A stretch of 57,761 nt of DNA from assembly GCA_021324015.1 (NCBI GenBank), contig JAJPJX010000053.1, forward strand, positions 1 to 57,761, given 5' to 3'. The notes below the pieces were generated by a model. The model was not told where the DNA came from. It saw nothing but the letters and a program-made list of their open reading frames with translations, and searched no databases. Within the stretch, counting starts at the first letter, position 1. Each line of letters opens with the position of its first letter. Positions 35,867 through 44,938 of this stretch are shown here, one piece after another. Both the position numbers and the translations under genes were made by a program. The stretch is from Solibacteraceae bacterium. Its GTDB lineage: Bacteria; Acidobacteriota; Terriglobia; Bryobacterales; Bryobacteraceae.

Positions 35867-35950
35867 AACCGCTCCCTGACGGTCGCGGCTCAGTCACTAA
35901 GTGCTAAAAATTGCAGGATGTTACCGAGCCGCAAGGGTGACGGAGCGGTT
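35867..35950. repeat. REP-like palindromic repeats, copies B and C in inverted pair
   Basis: Copy B (35867-35896) reads AACCGCTCCCTGACGGTCGC with continuation GGCTCAGTCAC. Copy C (35920-35950) is the reverse complement of the same element with a few changes (GTTACCGAGCC...GGAGCGGTT). The inverted pair, 23 bp apart, could form a hairpin in the mRNA between the enolase-superfamily gene and the next gene. Confidence 0.7.
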
Positions 35951-35988
35951 GCGCCGCTGCGGTCTGTGAGATAATCGCTGGCACAGGG

Positions 35989-38900
35989 ATGCTCATGGAC
36001 CTCAAACGTTATTTGTGTGTGTCAATTCTCTCTTCCTGCGCGATGCTCCTTCCGGGCTGCGGCAGAAAGTACGCCGACGCTCCGCCGCTATCGCCGCAGG
36101 AATCCCTGAAGGCCATGCACTTCAGCGAGGATTTTCACGCCGAACTGTTCCTTAGCGAGCCGCAGGTGGAAAGCCCGGTCGAAATGGCCTGGGATGAAAA
36201 CGGCAAGCTGTACGTGGCGGAGATGCTGGACTATCCGGAAGACCCGCCGCCCGGCACGCCGGCCCGCTCGCGCATCCGGCTGCTCGAAGACACAGATGGC
36301 GACGGCAAGTACGACAAGGTCACCGTCTTCGCCGACCACGTGCTGGAAGTCAGCGGCCTGATGCCCTGGAAGGGCGGCCTGCTGGTCACCAGCGCGCCGG
36401 ACATCTACTTCATGAAAGACACCGACGGCGACGGCAAGGCCGACGTCCGGCAGGTGCTGTTCCACGGCTTCTCCCTGGTGGATCCCGAAGGCCGCATCAC
36501 CAACCTGCGGCTGCGCCTGGACAACTGGATCTACGCCGCCAACAGCGGCTCGAACGGCAGCATCACCCAGCCCGATCATCCCGAGCGGCCGCCCGTGCTG
36601 GTGCGCGGCGCGGACTTCCGCTTCCGCCCGGACCGCGGCCTGGCCGAGCCCGCCTCCGGCCCCACCCAGTTCGGCATGGCCCTGGACGATTGGGGCGACC
36701 GTTTCATTTCGCAGAATACGGTGCACATCCGGAATGTCGTGGTGCCCATGCAATACCTCATCCGCGCTCCCCTGCTGGAGGTCTCGGCCGTCTCGCAGGA
36801 TATTTCCGACCACGGCCGGCCGGACGTGCGCATCTTTCCCCTGACGCACCCGCAGAAGTGGCGCCAGGAGCGCACCCGCATCCGGCAGCAGCGCTATAAC
36901 GAAAACAAGCTGAACCGCATCGAGCAGGTGGGGGGATACTTCACCGCGGCGACCGGCGGCACGGCGTATACCGGCGATGCCTGGCCGCAGGAGTACCGCA
37001 ACACGATCTTCACGGGCGACGTGAGCGCCAACCTGGTGCACCGCGACATCCTCAAGCCCGACGGGGTCACTTTCCTGGCGCACCGCGCCAAAGACGGCGT
37101 CGAGTTTCTGGCCTCCACGGATGTCTGGTTCCGCCCCTGCAATTTCGCCAACGCGCCGGACGGCAACCTGTACATGACGGACATCTACCGGGAATTCATC
37201 GAGACGCCCGCCTCGATTCCGGAAGAGATCAAGAAGAACATGGATTTCTACGCCGGCGCGAACATGGGCCGCATCTGGCGCATTGCCTCCAACCATCCGC
37301 TGCGCCAGGGCAACCTGCGGCCACAGTTGGGCAAGGCCAGCACGGCGGAACTCGTGCAACTGCTCGCCAGCACCAACGGCTGGCACCAGACCACCGCGCA
37401 GCGCCTGCTGGTGGACCGCCAGGACCACAGCGCCGTGCCGCTGCTCGAGGAGATGGCCGCGAAGAATGCGAATCCGGTGGCCCGCGCCCGCGCGCTGTGG
37501 ACGCTGGAAGGCCTGGATGCGCTGGAGCCAGCGCTGGTGTTGCAGCTTTTGAAGGACTCCGAGCCGCGCGTGCGCGAACAGGCCATCCGCGTGGCCGAGG
37601 AGGTGGCGCCCAAGTCCCGGCCCGTGGCCGACCAGTTGCGCGCCATGATCAAGGATGCCGATACCCGCGTGCAGTTCCAACTGGCGTTCTCACTGGGCCA
37701 GTTGCGCGACGCCAGCCGCCTGGAGCCGCTGGCGCAGCTTGCGCTGGCGCACCAGAACGACCACTGGTTCCGCACCGCGGTGCTGAGCTCCGTGGCCGAT
37801 TCGGCCGAACCGTTTTTCCAGATCCTGCTGGGGCACAAGTTCTCCGACGGCGCCTTCCTGACGGAACTCGCTTCCATGATCGGCGCCAAGCACGACCCGG
37901 CCGAACTGGCGCGCTTCTTCCCGGCGCGCAGCCGCCTGCCGGAGGATCTCTGGGCGGCGTCGCTCACGGGGCTGGCCAAGGGTCTCAAACTGGGCACCGC
38001 GCGCGGTCTCAAGGTACCCTCGGCCGAACCGGCGCTGGAAAGCTCGCTGAACAGCACGTCGCCCGCCGTCCAAACTGCGGCCTGGGAGGCTTCGCGCTAT
38101 TTCGATCTGCCGAGGCTGATCCGCAAAGTCAGCGCCGACGCGCTGGCCGCCAACCTGCCGTTGGACCGGCGCGTGCTGGCCGTGCGAGCCCTGCGCGGCG
38201 CGCCCTACGCCACCTCGGCGCCGCTGATCCAGAAGTTGCTCGAAACCCATCCGCCCTCCGAGCTGCAAGCTGCCGCGGTGGATGCGCTCTCTTCCTACGA
38301 CGATGCCGCCGTGGGCCCGGCCCTGCTGAACGACTGGAAAACCTTCGCTCCGGAGGCCCGCAAGCAGGCGGTGGACGCGCTGCTGAATCACAAAGAGCGC
38401 GTGCCCTTGCTCATCAAGGCCCTCCAAAGCGGACAGATCGAAGCCGCCGTTCTGGATTTGGCCGAGCGCGCGCGCCTGATCAGCAACCCCGACCCGGCCA
38501 TCTCCGCCGAAGCACGCAAGCTGCTCCAGAGCGACACCTCGGAGCGCGCCAAGGTGGTGGCCGCCTACCAGGACGTGGTCAAGCTCACCGGCCACGAAGA
38601 CCACGGCAAGCTGGTCTTCCACGAAAATTGCGCCAAGTGCCACATGCCGCGCAAGCTGGGCGGCGGGCGCGTGGGCCCGGACCTTTCCGGCGTCAACAAC
38701 AAGACCAAAGAGGAGCTGCTGAATTCCATTCTGAATCCCAGCGCCTCCATCGAGCCGCGCTTCACCAACTACATGGTCACCACCCAGGACGGGCGCATGT
38801 ACGACGGCGTGATTGCCAGCGAAACGCCCGGCTCGATCACGCTGCGCAGCGGCGAAGGCGGCGACGAGACCATTCTGCGCAAGAACATCGCGGACGTGCG

Positions 38901-38997
38901 CGCCTCCTCCATCTCGCTCATGCCCGAAGGCCTGGAGCGGTCCCTCAGCAAGCAGGATCTCGCGGACGTGATTGCTTATCTCCGCGCCGGCCTGTAA
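35989..38997 (+). CDS. membrane-bound dehydrogenase: beta-propeller, HEAT repeats and cytochrome c (PVC-type)
   Basis: 1002 residues with a lipoprotein signal (CVSILSSCAMLLPGC). Residues about 40-440 form the planctomycete-type dehydrogenase propeller (AWDENGKLYVAEMLDYPEDP, LLEDTDGDGKYDKVTVFADH). About 455-860 are helical HEAT-like repeats. The C-terminus is a heme c domain with C881-x-x-C884-H885 (ENCAKCHM) and RVGPDLSGVNNKTKEELLNS. These proteins are thought to oxidise sugars or alcohols at the membrane and pass electrons through the heme. The order with the enolase-superfamily lipoprotein upstream and the aldolase and DUF1080 genes downstream suggests one pathway. Confidence 0.92.
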   Translation: MLMDLKRYLCVSILSSCAMLLPGCGRKYADAPPLSPQESLKAMHFSEDFHAELFLSEPQVESPVEMAWDENGKLYVAEMLDYPEDPPPGTPARSRIRLLEDTDGDGKYDKVTVFADHVLEVSGLMPWKGGLLVTSAPDIYFMKDTDGDGKADVRQVLFHGFSLVDPEGRITNLRLRLDNWIYAANSGSNGSITQPDHPERPPVLVRGADFRFRPDRGLAEPASGPTQFGMALDDWGDRFISQNTVHIRNVVVPMQYLIRAPLLEVSAVSQDISDHGRPDVRIFPLTHPQKWRQERTRIRQQRYNENKLNRIEQVGGYFTAATGGTAYTGDAWPQEYRNTIFTGDVSANLVHRDILKPDGVTFLAHRAKDGVEFLASTDVWFRPCNFANAPDGNLYMTDIYREFIETPASIPEEIKKNMDFYAGANMGRIWRIASNHPLRQGNLRPQLGKASTAELVQLLASTNGWHQTTAQRLLVDRQDHSAVPLLEEMAAKNANPVARARALWTLEGLDALEPALVLQLLKDSEPRVREQAIRVAEEVAPKSRPVADQLRAMIKDADTRVQFQLAFSLGQLRDASRLEPLAQLALAHQNDHWFRTAVLSSVADSAEPFFQILLGHKFSDGAFLTELASMIGAKHDPAELARFFPARSRLPEDLWAASLTGLAKGLKLGTARGLKVPSAEPALESSLNSTSPAVQTAAWEASRYFDLPRLIRKVSADALAANLPLDRRVLAVRALRGAPYATSAPLIQKLLETHPPSELQAAAVDALSSYDDAAVGPALLNDWKTFAPEARKQAVDALLNHKERVPLLIKALQSGQIEAAVLDLAERARLISNPDPAISAEARKLLQSDTSERAKVVAAYQDVVKLTGHEDHGKLVFHENCAKCHMPRKLGGGRVGPDLSGVNNKTKEELLNSILNPSASIEPRFTNYMVTTQDGRMYDGVIASETPGSITLRSGEGGDETILRKNIADVRASSISLMPEGLERSLSKQDLADVIAYLRAGL

Positions 38998-39029
38998 TAT
39001 AATTCCCCCGAGCACGGGAGAGGCTCGGG

Positions 39030-39989
39030 ATGCTACGAATCGAACGCTTGCCGGTACTGGGTGTGTGCGCGCTGCTGGCCTCCGCCTCCGGACTGGCCCA
39101 GACGCCGAAGCGCATCAATCGCGCCATTGAATTGCTGTCCCAGGGCCAGCCGATCTACTACACCGGCAGCCACGAGGGTATGAGCGGCAATTTTGACGCC
39201 GGGGTCAAGGCCGCCCAAACCTGGGCGGACTATATCAACTACGACATGGAACACGCGCCGTTCAACGTCAGCGCGCTGGCGGAGTTCATGCGCGGCCTGG
39301 CGCAGGGCGGGCCCACCAAGAGCGGGCACCGCACGCCCACGGTGATCGTCACGCTGCCCACCGACGGCACCGACGAAGTCACCATGCGCGCCAATGCCTG
39401 GATGATTAAGCAGGTGCTGGCCACGGGCATCCACGGCATCCTGCTGTGCCATGCGGATTCTCCCGGCGCCGTCAAAGCTTTTGTGGAGGCCGTGCGCTTC
39501 CCGGTCCACAAGCAAGGCGTCGGCCACGGGATCGAGGAAGGCCGGCGAGGCGTGCACGGCATTCCCACCGCCGCCCGGGTCTGGGGTGTGTCGCAGCAGG
39601 AGTACCTGGAGAAGGCGGACCCGTGGCCGCTCAATCCCAACGGCGAGATCATGCTGGGCCTGAAGATCGAGGACACCCGCGCGCTGGCCCACGTCGAGGA
39701 GAGCCTCAGCGTGCCGGGCATCGCTTTCGCCGAGTGGGGCCCTGGAGACATGGCCGTATCGCTCGGCGTTCCGTTTGCCCCGTCCTTCGATCCCGGCATG
39801 CCGGACGTGATGCGCAATGCGCGGGCCAAGGTGATGGCCGCCTGCAAAGCGCACCACATCTTCTTCCTCAATGCCGTGCGGCCGAACAACGTCATCTCCA
39901 TGATCCAGGAAGGCGTGATGGTGTGCGCCGGCGGGCAGGAGGCCGCCGAAATCGGCCGCAAGTACACCAAGCGGGACATGCCGTGGTAA
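39030..39989 (+). CDS. exported HpcH/HpaI-family aldolase
   Basis: 319 residues with a signal peptide (LGVCALLASASGLAQ) and GGGAGAGG ahead of the ATG. The HpcH/HpaI fold shows YYTGSHEGMSGNF, YINYDMEHAPFN, LKIEDTRALAHVEE (metal Glu region) and IAFAEWGPGDMAVSLG (metal Asp). Members cleave 2-keto-3-deoxy acids to pyruvate and an aldehyde; here the protein would act in the periplasm. Neighbours suggest that its substrate is the product of the exported enolase-superfamily dehydratase. Export of this family is not typical outside this lineage. Confidence 0.85.
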   Translation: MLRIERLPVLGVCALLASASGLAQTPKRINRAIELLSQGQPIYYTGSHEGMSGNFDAGVKAAQTWADYINYDMEHAPFNVSALAEFMRGLAQGGPTKSGHRTPTVIVTLPTDGTDEVTMRANAWMIKQVLATGIHGILLCHADSPGAVKAFVEAVRFPVHKQGVGHGIEEGRRGVHGIPTAARVWGVSQQEYLEKADPWPLNPNGEIMLGLKIEDTRALAHVEESLSVPGIAFAEWGPGDMAVSLGVPFAPSFDPGMPDVMRNARAKVMAACKAHHIFFLNAVRPNNVISMIQEGVMVCAGGQEAAEIGRKYTKRDMPW

Positions 39990-40003
39990 GGAGACCAGTT
40001 CCC

Positions 40004-40600
40004 ATGCGTGCTTTGTTGCTGGTTCTTGCGCTTTCCAATTGGGCCGCGGCCGCCGCTCCGCCGAACACCCTGACGGCTCAAGAGTCCAGCGAGGGCTGGC
40101 AGCTCCTGTTTGACGGCCGCAGCCTGCACGGCTGGGAGCCGCACGGAAACGCCGCGGACTGGAGCGTCAAGGACGGCGCTCTGGCCTGCGCCGCCACAGC
40201 GCCCAGTTGGCTGGGCACCTCCGCGACCTTTTCCAATTTCGTACTGGAACTGGATTTTCGCGGCGCGGAGAAGGTGAACAGCGGCGTCTTCCTGCGCTCG
40301 CAGAAGGAAGGCCAACCGCATATTACCGGCTACGAGCTTCAGATCTGGGATTATCAACCCGCGGGCTATAGCACCGGCAGCCTGGTCGGGTCGGTGAAAG
40401 CATCCCCGACGAAGATCCTTCCGGACCAGTGGAACCACTACCGTGTCACCGCCAAGGGCGATCATTTCGTCATCGAGCTGAACGGCAAAACGCTGCTCGA
40501 CGCGCACGACGCCAAGCATGCCTCCGGCGTGATCGGCTTCCAGTGCCAGCCGCACAACCCGATCGAGTTCCGGTCCGTGAAGCTGCTGCCCACGCGGTAA
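40004..40600 (+). CDS. exported DUF1080 3-keto-disaccharide hydrolase-like protein
   Basis: 198 residues from the ATG at 40004, with AAGGAGA 9 nt upstream. After a signal peptide the domain shows GWQLLFDGRSLHGWEPHG, DWSVKDGALAC, NFVLELDFRGAEKVNSGVFL, YELQIWDY and DQWNHYRVTAKGDHFVIELN, the standard concanavalin-like pattern of PF06439. The family includes enzymes that split 3-keto-glycosides, often after oxidation by a dehydrogenase. It is 14 nt downstream of the aldolase gene and is followed 1 nt after its stop by a REP copy. Confidence 0.9.
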   Translation: MRALLLVLALSNWAAAAAPPNTLTAQESSEGWQLLFDGRSLHGWEPHGNAADWSVKDGALACAATAPSWLGTSATFSNFVLELDFRGAEKVNSGVFLRSQKEGQPHITGYELQIWDYQPAGYSTGSLVGSVKASPTKILPDQWNHYRVTAKGDHFVIELNGKTLLDAHDAKHASGVIGFQCQPHNPIEFRSVKLLPTR

Positions 40601-40601
40601 G

Positions 40602-40631
40602 TACCGCTCCCTCACGTCGCGGCCCGGTAAC
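40602..40631 (+). repeat. REP-like palindromic repeat, copy D
   Basis: TACCGCTCCCTCACGTCGCG followed by GCCCGGTAAC matches the dispersed element, placed directly after the stop of the DUF1080 gene. Its position suggests a terminator or mRNA-end role. Confidence 0.7.
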
Positions 40632-40715
40632 CGGGGCATATACCGCGCTGCGGCCCGGGGGAGGGTCACATCCGCGAATAAATAATATATTAAGACCTTG
40701 TTATTTTAATCACCC

Positions 40716-43700
40716 ATGACAAACCGATTTCGCATTGGTCTGCTGGCCTGCTGCGCCAGTCCTTTCGCATGGGGACAGTCTTACCTCATCAGCACGATTG
40801 CCGGCGCGGACCGGCTGCGCGACGGCGGCCCCGCCACATCGGCGCCTTTGCGCAACCCCGCCGTGGTGGTTGCCGATCATGCAGGCAATGTTTATGTCGC
40901 GGACACCGACGACTACCGCGTACGCAAGATCTCTCCCTCCGGCATCATCACCACCTTCGCCGGCGCGGGACTGCCCGGCTTTTATGGAGACAGCGGACCC
41001 GCCAGCCGCGCGGCGATCGGTTACATCGCGGGCATGGCCGTGGATGGCGCGGGCAACCTGTATCTGGCCGACCTCGATAGCCACCGGGTCCGCAAGGTCA
41101 GCACTTCCGGCATCATATCGACCGTCGCGGGCAGCAATCGCCCGGAGTTTTCCGGAGACGGCGGCGCGGCCACATCCGCACAGCTCGACCCGTTCGCGGT
41201 GGCCATGGACAGCGCCGGGAACCTGTATATCGCCGACCAGTCCAACTATCGCGTCCGCAAGGTGGCCGCCGGCACGGGCGTGATCACCACCATCGCCGGC
41301 AACGGCTCGCGCGGCTACTCGGGCGATGGCGGTCCAGCCACCAGCGCGCAGATCGGCACCGTCACCAGCGTGGCGGTGGACCTTGCCGGAAACGTGTATT
41401 TCACCGACTACGACAACAACATCATCCGCAAGGTCGCCAACGGCGTAATCAGCACATTTGCGGGCAACGGCCGGTATAAGTACGCAGGCGACGGCATGTT
41501 CGGCGCCGGCGCGGCCTTCGATCCGTGGGCCATCTTTGTGGACGCCGCGGGCAATCTGTATATCGCGGACATGTACAACGACCGGATCCGCAAGATCGGC
41601 GCCGATACCAACACTATCAGCACCGTGGCGGGCAACGGCACGTACGCCTACGGCGGCGATGGCGGGCCGGCCACCGCGGCGGCGCTCGCCAACCCCGCCT
41701 CCATCTATGTAGACAGCGCCGGCACCCTGTATATCGCCGATGCGCAGAACGATCGCGTCCGCAAAGTGGCGGGCGGCGCCATCAGCACCATTGCCGGCTG
41801 CGGCGTCAATGACGGCGGATCGGCCACCAGCGCCTTCTTCAACTTTCCGCGAGCCGTGGCGCTGGACGCCGCCGGCAACCTGTACATCGCCGACGGAGAC
41901 CACAGCCGCGTGCGCAAAGTGATCCCCGCGGGCGCCATCAGCACGGTAGCCGGCACCGGTCTGTGGGGCTCCACGATGGATCCGAAGGCGGCCAACTCCG
42001 AGTTGAGCATTCCCATGAGCGTGGCTACGGATGCGGCCGGCAACCTATACATTGCGGATTCCGCGAATGCGCTGGTGCTGAAGGTCACCCCCGCCGGCGA
42101 TATCTCGGTGGCGGCGGGCACGGGCAAAGCGGGCACCAGCGGCGATGGCGGCCCGGCCACGAGCGCGCAGATTGGCGTACCCACCGCGGTGGCCGTGGAC
42201 GCAGCCGGGAACCTGTACATCGCCGACCGGCTGTACTCCCGCGTCCGCAAGGTCACCTCCACGGGCATCATCTCCACCGTGGCGGGCAACGGCGCCCCCA
42301 AGTTCGCCGGCGACGGAGGGCCGGCCGTTCAGGCCCAACTCGATCCCTTCGACCTAGCCGTGGATGGCGCCGGCAACCTCTTCGTCGCCGACCGCAACAA
42401 CTATCGCGTCCGCAAGATCGACCCGGCCGGCATCATTACCACGGTGGCCGGCGCGGGCGTGGAAGGCTACAGCGGCGACGGCGGGCGGGCCACTGCGGCT
42501 CTGATTTCCGGACCCACCGGCCTTGCTGTGGACGCCAAAGGCAACCTGTTCATCGCCGATTTCGATAACTTTGTCGTGCGCCGCGTGGACGCCACGGGAA
42601 CGATCGCGACGGTGGCGGGCAGCGGGGAGCCCGGCTACGGCGGCGATGGCGGCCCCGCTCTGAGCGCCCTCATCGACCCTTACCGGCTGGCCCTGGACAG
42701 TGCCGGCAATCTCTACCTGGCCGAATACTACAACGACCGCGTCCGCAAGCTGGCGGTTGTGCAGGCCGCGAAGCTCGCCGCCTCCGCGGGGGATCAGCAG
42801 AGCGGGCCCGTCGGCCAGCAGCTTCCGCTGGCCCTGACCGTCGCCGTCACCGACGCCTCCGGCGTGCCGGCCGGCGGGGTGACCGTGCAGTTCGCCGTCA
42901 GCTCGGGTACCGCCACGTTGAGCGCGGCCTCCGCGGTCACGGGCGCCAACGGCACCGCATCCACGCGAGTCACGTTCGGCTCCACGGCCGGGGACGTGGC
43001 CGTGACCGCTACCGTCTCCGGTCTCCCGGTGGCGACGTTCCACCTTACCGCCCTGCCCGCTTCGAGCACTGTCGCGCCGCACATCACGGCGGGCGGCGTG
43101 GTCAGCGCCGGCTTGAGCACTCCGGCCGTGCGGGCGCTGGCGCCGAATGCCATCGCCACGGTCTTCGGCGAAGGCTTCGCGGCCGCCGGGACGCTTCGCC
43201 CGGTGGGGCCGGGAGATCTCGTCAACGGCAAGGTACCCACAACCCTGGGAGGCGTCTGCGTGGTGGTGGGCGGGGTGCTCGGGCCGGTGTTCCTGCTCGC
43301 CGCGAACCAGATCAATTTCCAGGTCCCGCCGGTGGTAAACTCGGGCACGGTTCCCGTCCAGGTGGCAGCCAACTGCGGACTCCCCGCGGAAGTGCGCAGC
43401 AATATCGAACAGGTGCCCATGCAAAGCGCCGCGCCGGAGTTTTTCTACCTGAAGCAATCCACGGACGGCCGCAATCCCATCGCCGCCGCCAACGCCGTCA
43501 CCGGCGCCCTAATCGGGGCGGCGGGCCTGATTCCGGGAGCCGCGACCACGCCCGCGCGCCCGGGCGACGTCCTGGCGCTGTACTTTACCGGCGGCGGCAC
43601 GACCGATCCACCTGTCCAAGCGGGCGAACTGGCGGACAAGAGCGCCACGGTCACCGGCGCGGTCACCGTCACCTTTGGCGGCATGCCACTCGCCGCCGGG

Positions 43701-43928
43701 GACGTGCTCTACACGGGCGTCACGCCGGCCAACGCCGGCCTCTACCAGCTTAATATCCGCGTCCCCGACGCCGTGCCCGACGGCGATCAGCCCCTGGTGC
43801 TCAGCATCGGCGGCTACTCCTCGCCAGGCAAGGCTTACGTGACCGTGCTGCGTGCGGGAGCGCAGCCCACCGCGGCGCGCTTCCATCAAACCGATACCCG
43901 CCGCTCCGGGGTGCGTATGCGCAAGTAG
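40716..43928 (+). CDS. large exported NHL-repeat protein with Ig-like and TIGR03437 domains
   Basis: 1070 residues. After a signal peptide (IGLLACCASPFAWGQ) there are about eleven NHL/beta-propeller units with AGNLYIADxxNxRVRKV and ISTVAGNGxxxYSGDGGPAT patterns up to about residue 675. A Big-1-like Ig domain follows (VTVQFAVSSGTATLSAASAV), then the TIGR03437 C-terminal domain (IATVFGEGFAAAGTLRPVGP, LLAANQINFQVPPVVNSGTV, APEFFYLKQSTDGRNPIAA). The last is a hallmark of Solibacter relatives. It is presumably an adhesin or surface-associated sensor; nothing shows catalysis. No clear RBS is seen; the upstream region is AT-rich. Confidence 0.9.
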   Translation: MTNRFRIGLLACCASPFAWGQSYLISTIAGADRLRDGGPATSAPLRNPAVVVADHAGNVYVADTDDYRVRKISPSGIITTFAGAGLPGFYGDSGPASRAAIGYIAGMAVDGAGNLYLADLDSHRVRKVSTSGIISTVAGSNRPEFSGDGGAATSAQLDPFAVAMDSAGNLYIADQSNYRVRKVAAGTGVITTIAGNGSRGYSGDGGPATSAQIGTVTSVAVDLAGNVYFTDYDNNIIRKVANGVISTFAGNGRYKYAGDGMFGAGAAFDPWAIFVDAAGNLYIADMYNDRIRKIGADTNTISTVAGNGTYAYGGDGGPATAAALANPASIYVDSAGTLYIADAQNDRVRKVAGGAISTIAGCGVNDGGSATSAFFNFPRAVALDAAGNLYIADGDHSRVRKVIPAGAISTVAGTGLWGSTMDPKAANSELSIPMSVATDAAGNLYIADSANALVLKVTPAGDISVAAGTGKAGTSGDGGPATSAQIGVPTAVAVDAAGNLYIADRLYSRVRKVTSTGIISTVAGNGAPKFAGDGGPAVQAQLDPFDLAVDGAGNLFVADRNNYRVRKIDPAGIITTVAGAGVEGYSGDGGRATAALISGPTGLAVDAKGNLFIADFDNFVVRRVDATGTIATVAGSGEPGYGGDGGPALSALIDPYRLALDSAGNLYLAEYYNDRVRKLAVVQAAKLAASAGDQQSGPVGQQLPLALTVAVTDASGVPAGGVTVQFAVSSGTATLSAASAVTGANGTASTRVTFGSTAGDVAVTATVSGLPVATFHLTALPASSTVAPHITAGGVVSAGLSTPAVRALAPNAIATVFGEGFAAAGTLRPVGPGDLVNGKVPTTLGGVCVVVGGVLGPVFLLAANQINFQVPPVVNSGTVPVQVAANCGLPAEVRSNIEQVPMQSAAPEFFYLKQSTDGRNPIAAANAVTGALIGAAGLIPGAATTPARPGDVLALYFTGGGTTDPPVQAGELADKSATVTGAVTVTFGGMPLAAGDVLYTGVTPANAGLYQLNIRVPDAVPDGDQPLVLSIGGYSSPGKAYVTVLRAGAQPTAARFHQTDTRRSGVRMRK

Positions 43929-43947
43929 ACCGCGGCCGCGGCGGCCT

Positions 43948-44910
43948 CTACTTCTTCGCGGAGGGCACGAAGCCCCGGGTCCTGGTCCTTAGCCGGTAGA
44001 CCGACGTCGTCGCGGTCAGGTACAGCGTCCCGTAATCTTTGTCTCCCCAGGCGAGATTCGCGGGCTGTTCCGGCATCACGATGGTGCCCAGGTGATGGCC
44101 GGCGGGATCCCAGACCCAAATGCCGTCCGGCCCTGTCACGTAGAGATTGCCTTTCCGGTCCACGCGCATGCCGTCCGGCACGCCGCTGTGGGGCGGCCCC
44201 TCTTCGGTGCCGAACAGCCGTCCGTTGCGCAGATCCCCGTTGGCCGCCACGTCGTAGACGCGGATGTCGCGCCGCTTGCTGTCGTCCACGTACAGGCGCT
44301 TGCCATCCGGCGAAAAGGCCAGGCCGTTGGGCTGCTCCAGTTCCCTGGTCAGCAGGCGCAGGGAGCCGTCTTCTCCCAGCCTGTAGACGCCCTGAAAGGG
44401 GATCTCCTGGCGGTCACCCTTGGGCAAATCCAATGTGGGGTCGGTGAAGTACAGCGCGCCGTCCGGACCCAGCACCACGTCGTTGGGACTGTTGAAACGC
44501 TTGCCCTCGTACCGGTCGGCCAGGATTTTGTACTGGCCGCCCGGCTGGATCACGATGAGCGCGCGCAGGACGTCGGCGCAGGTGATCAGCCTGTGTCGGC
44601 GGTCGAAATAGCTGCCGTCGGGATCGCCGATATCGAGCAGCGTTTCCGTGCGCCCGTCCGGGTACACGCGAAAGACCTTGTTCTGCACCTCGTCGCTGAC
44701 GTACAGGAATCCCCGCCCGTCCCAGACCGGTCCTTCCGTGAAGCCGAAGCCGCCCGCCACCTTCTCCAATTTGGCGCCTTCCGCGATCAAAGCCCGGAAC
44801 GCGGGCGATTCCGCCTTCAATGCAAACGTGCGGGGCGGGGCGGTCTGCGCGGGCAGGATCAAGCCTGCCGTGCACGGAAGAAACCACAAAAGGAGAGGAG
44901 GTCGCGGCAC
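43948..44910 (-). CDS. SMP-30/gluconolactonase-like exported protein
   Basis: 320 residues from a GTG at 44910; the frame is open farther but enters the stop region of the next gene. A hydrophobic leader (LLLWFLPCTAGLILPAQT) precedes GFTEGPVWDGRGFLYVSDEV, SPNDVVLGPDGALYFTDPT, EQPNGLAFSPDGKRLYVDDS and VPDGMRVDRKGNLYVTGPDG, the metal-binding Glu/Asn/Asp positions of SMP-30 lactonases. It likely hydrolyses sugar lactones in the periplasm, a natural partner of sugar dehydrogenases nearby. Convergent with the NHL gene. Confidence 0.87.
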   Translation of the reverse strand: MPRPPLLLWFLPCTAGLILPAQTAPPRTFALKAESPAFRALIAEGAKLEKVAGGFGFTEGPVWDGRGFLYVSDEVQNKVFRVYPDGRTETLLDIGDPDGSYFDRRHRLITCADVLRALIVIQPGGQYKILADRYEGKRFNSPNDVVLGPDGALYFTDPTLDLPKGDRQEIPFQGVYRLGEDGSLRLLTRELEQPNGLAFSPDGKRLYVDDSKRRDIRVYDVAANGDLRNGRLFGTEEGPPHSGVPDGMRVDRKGNLYVTGPDGIWVWDPAGHHLGTIVMPEQPANLAWGDKDYGTLYLTATTSVYRLRTRTRGFVPSAKK

Positions 44911-44938
44911 AGGCGTAGTATATCGTCCCCGCGGGCCG

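Noticed and set aside
36088-37680. Long minus-strand open frame opposite the membrane-bound dehydrogenase
   Set aside because: It is antisense to a gene with clear domains and shows only Gly/Ala/Val/Arg-rich composition; it is a by-product of high GC codon usage.
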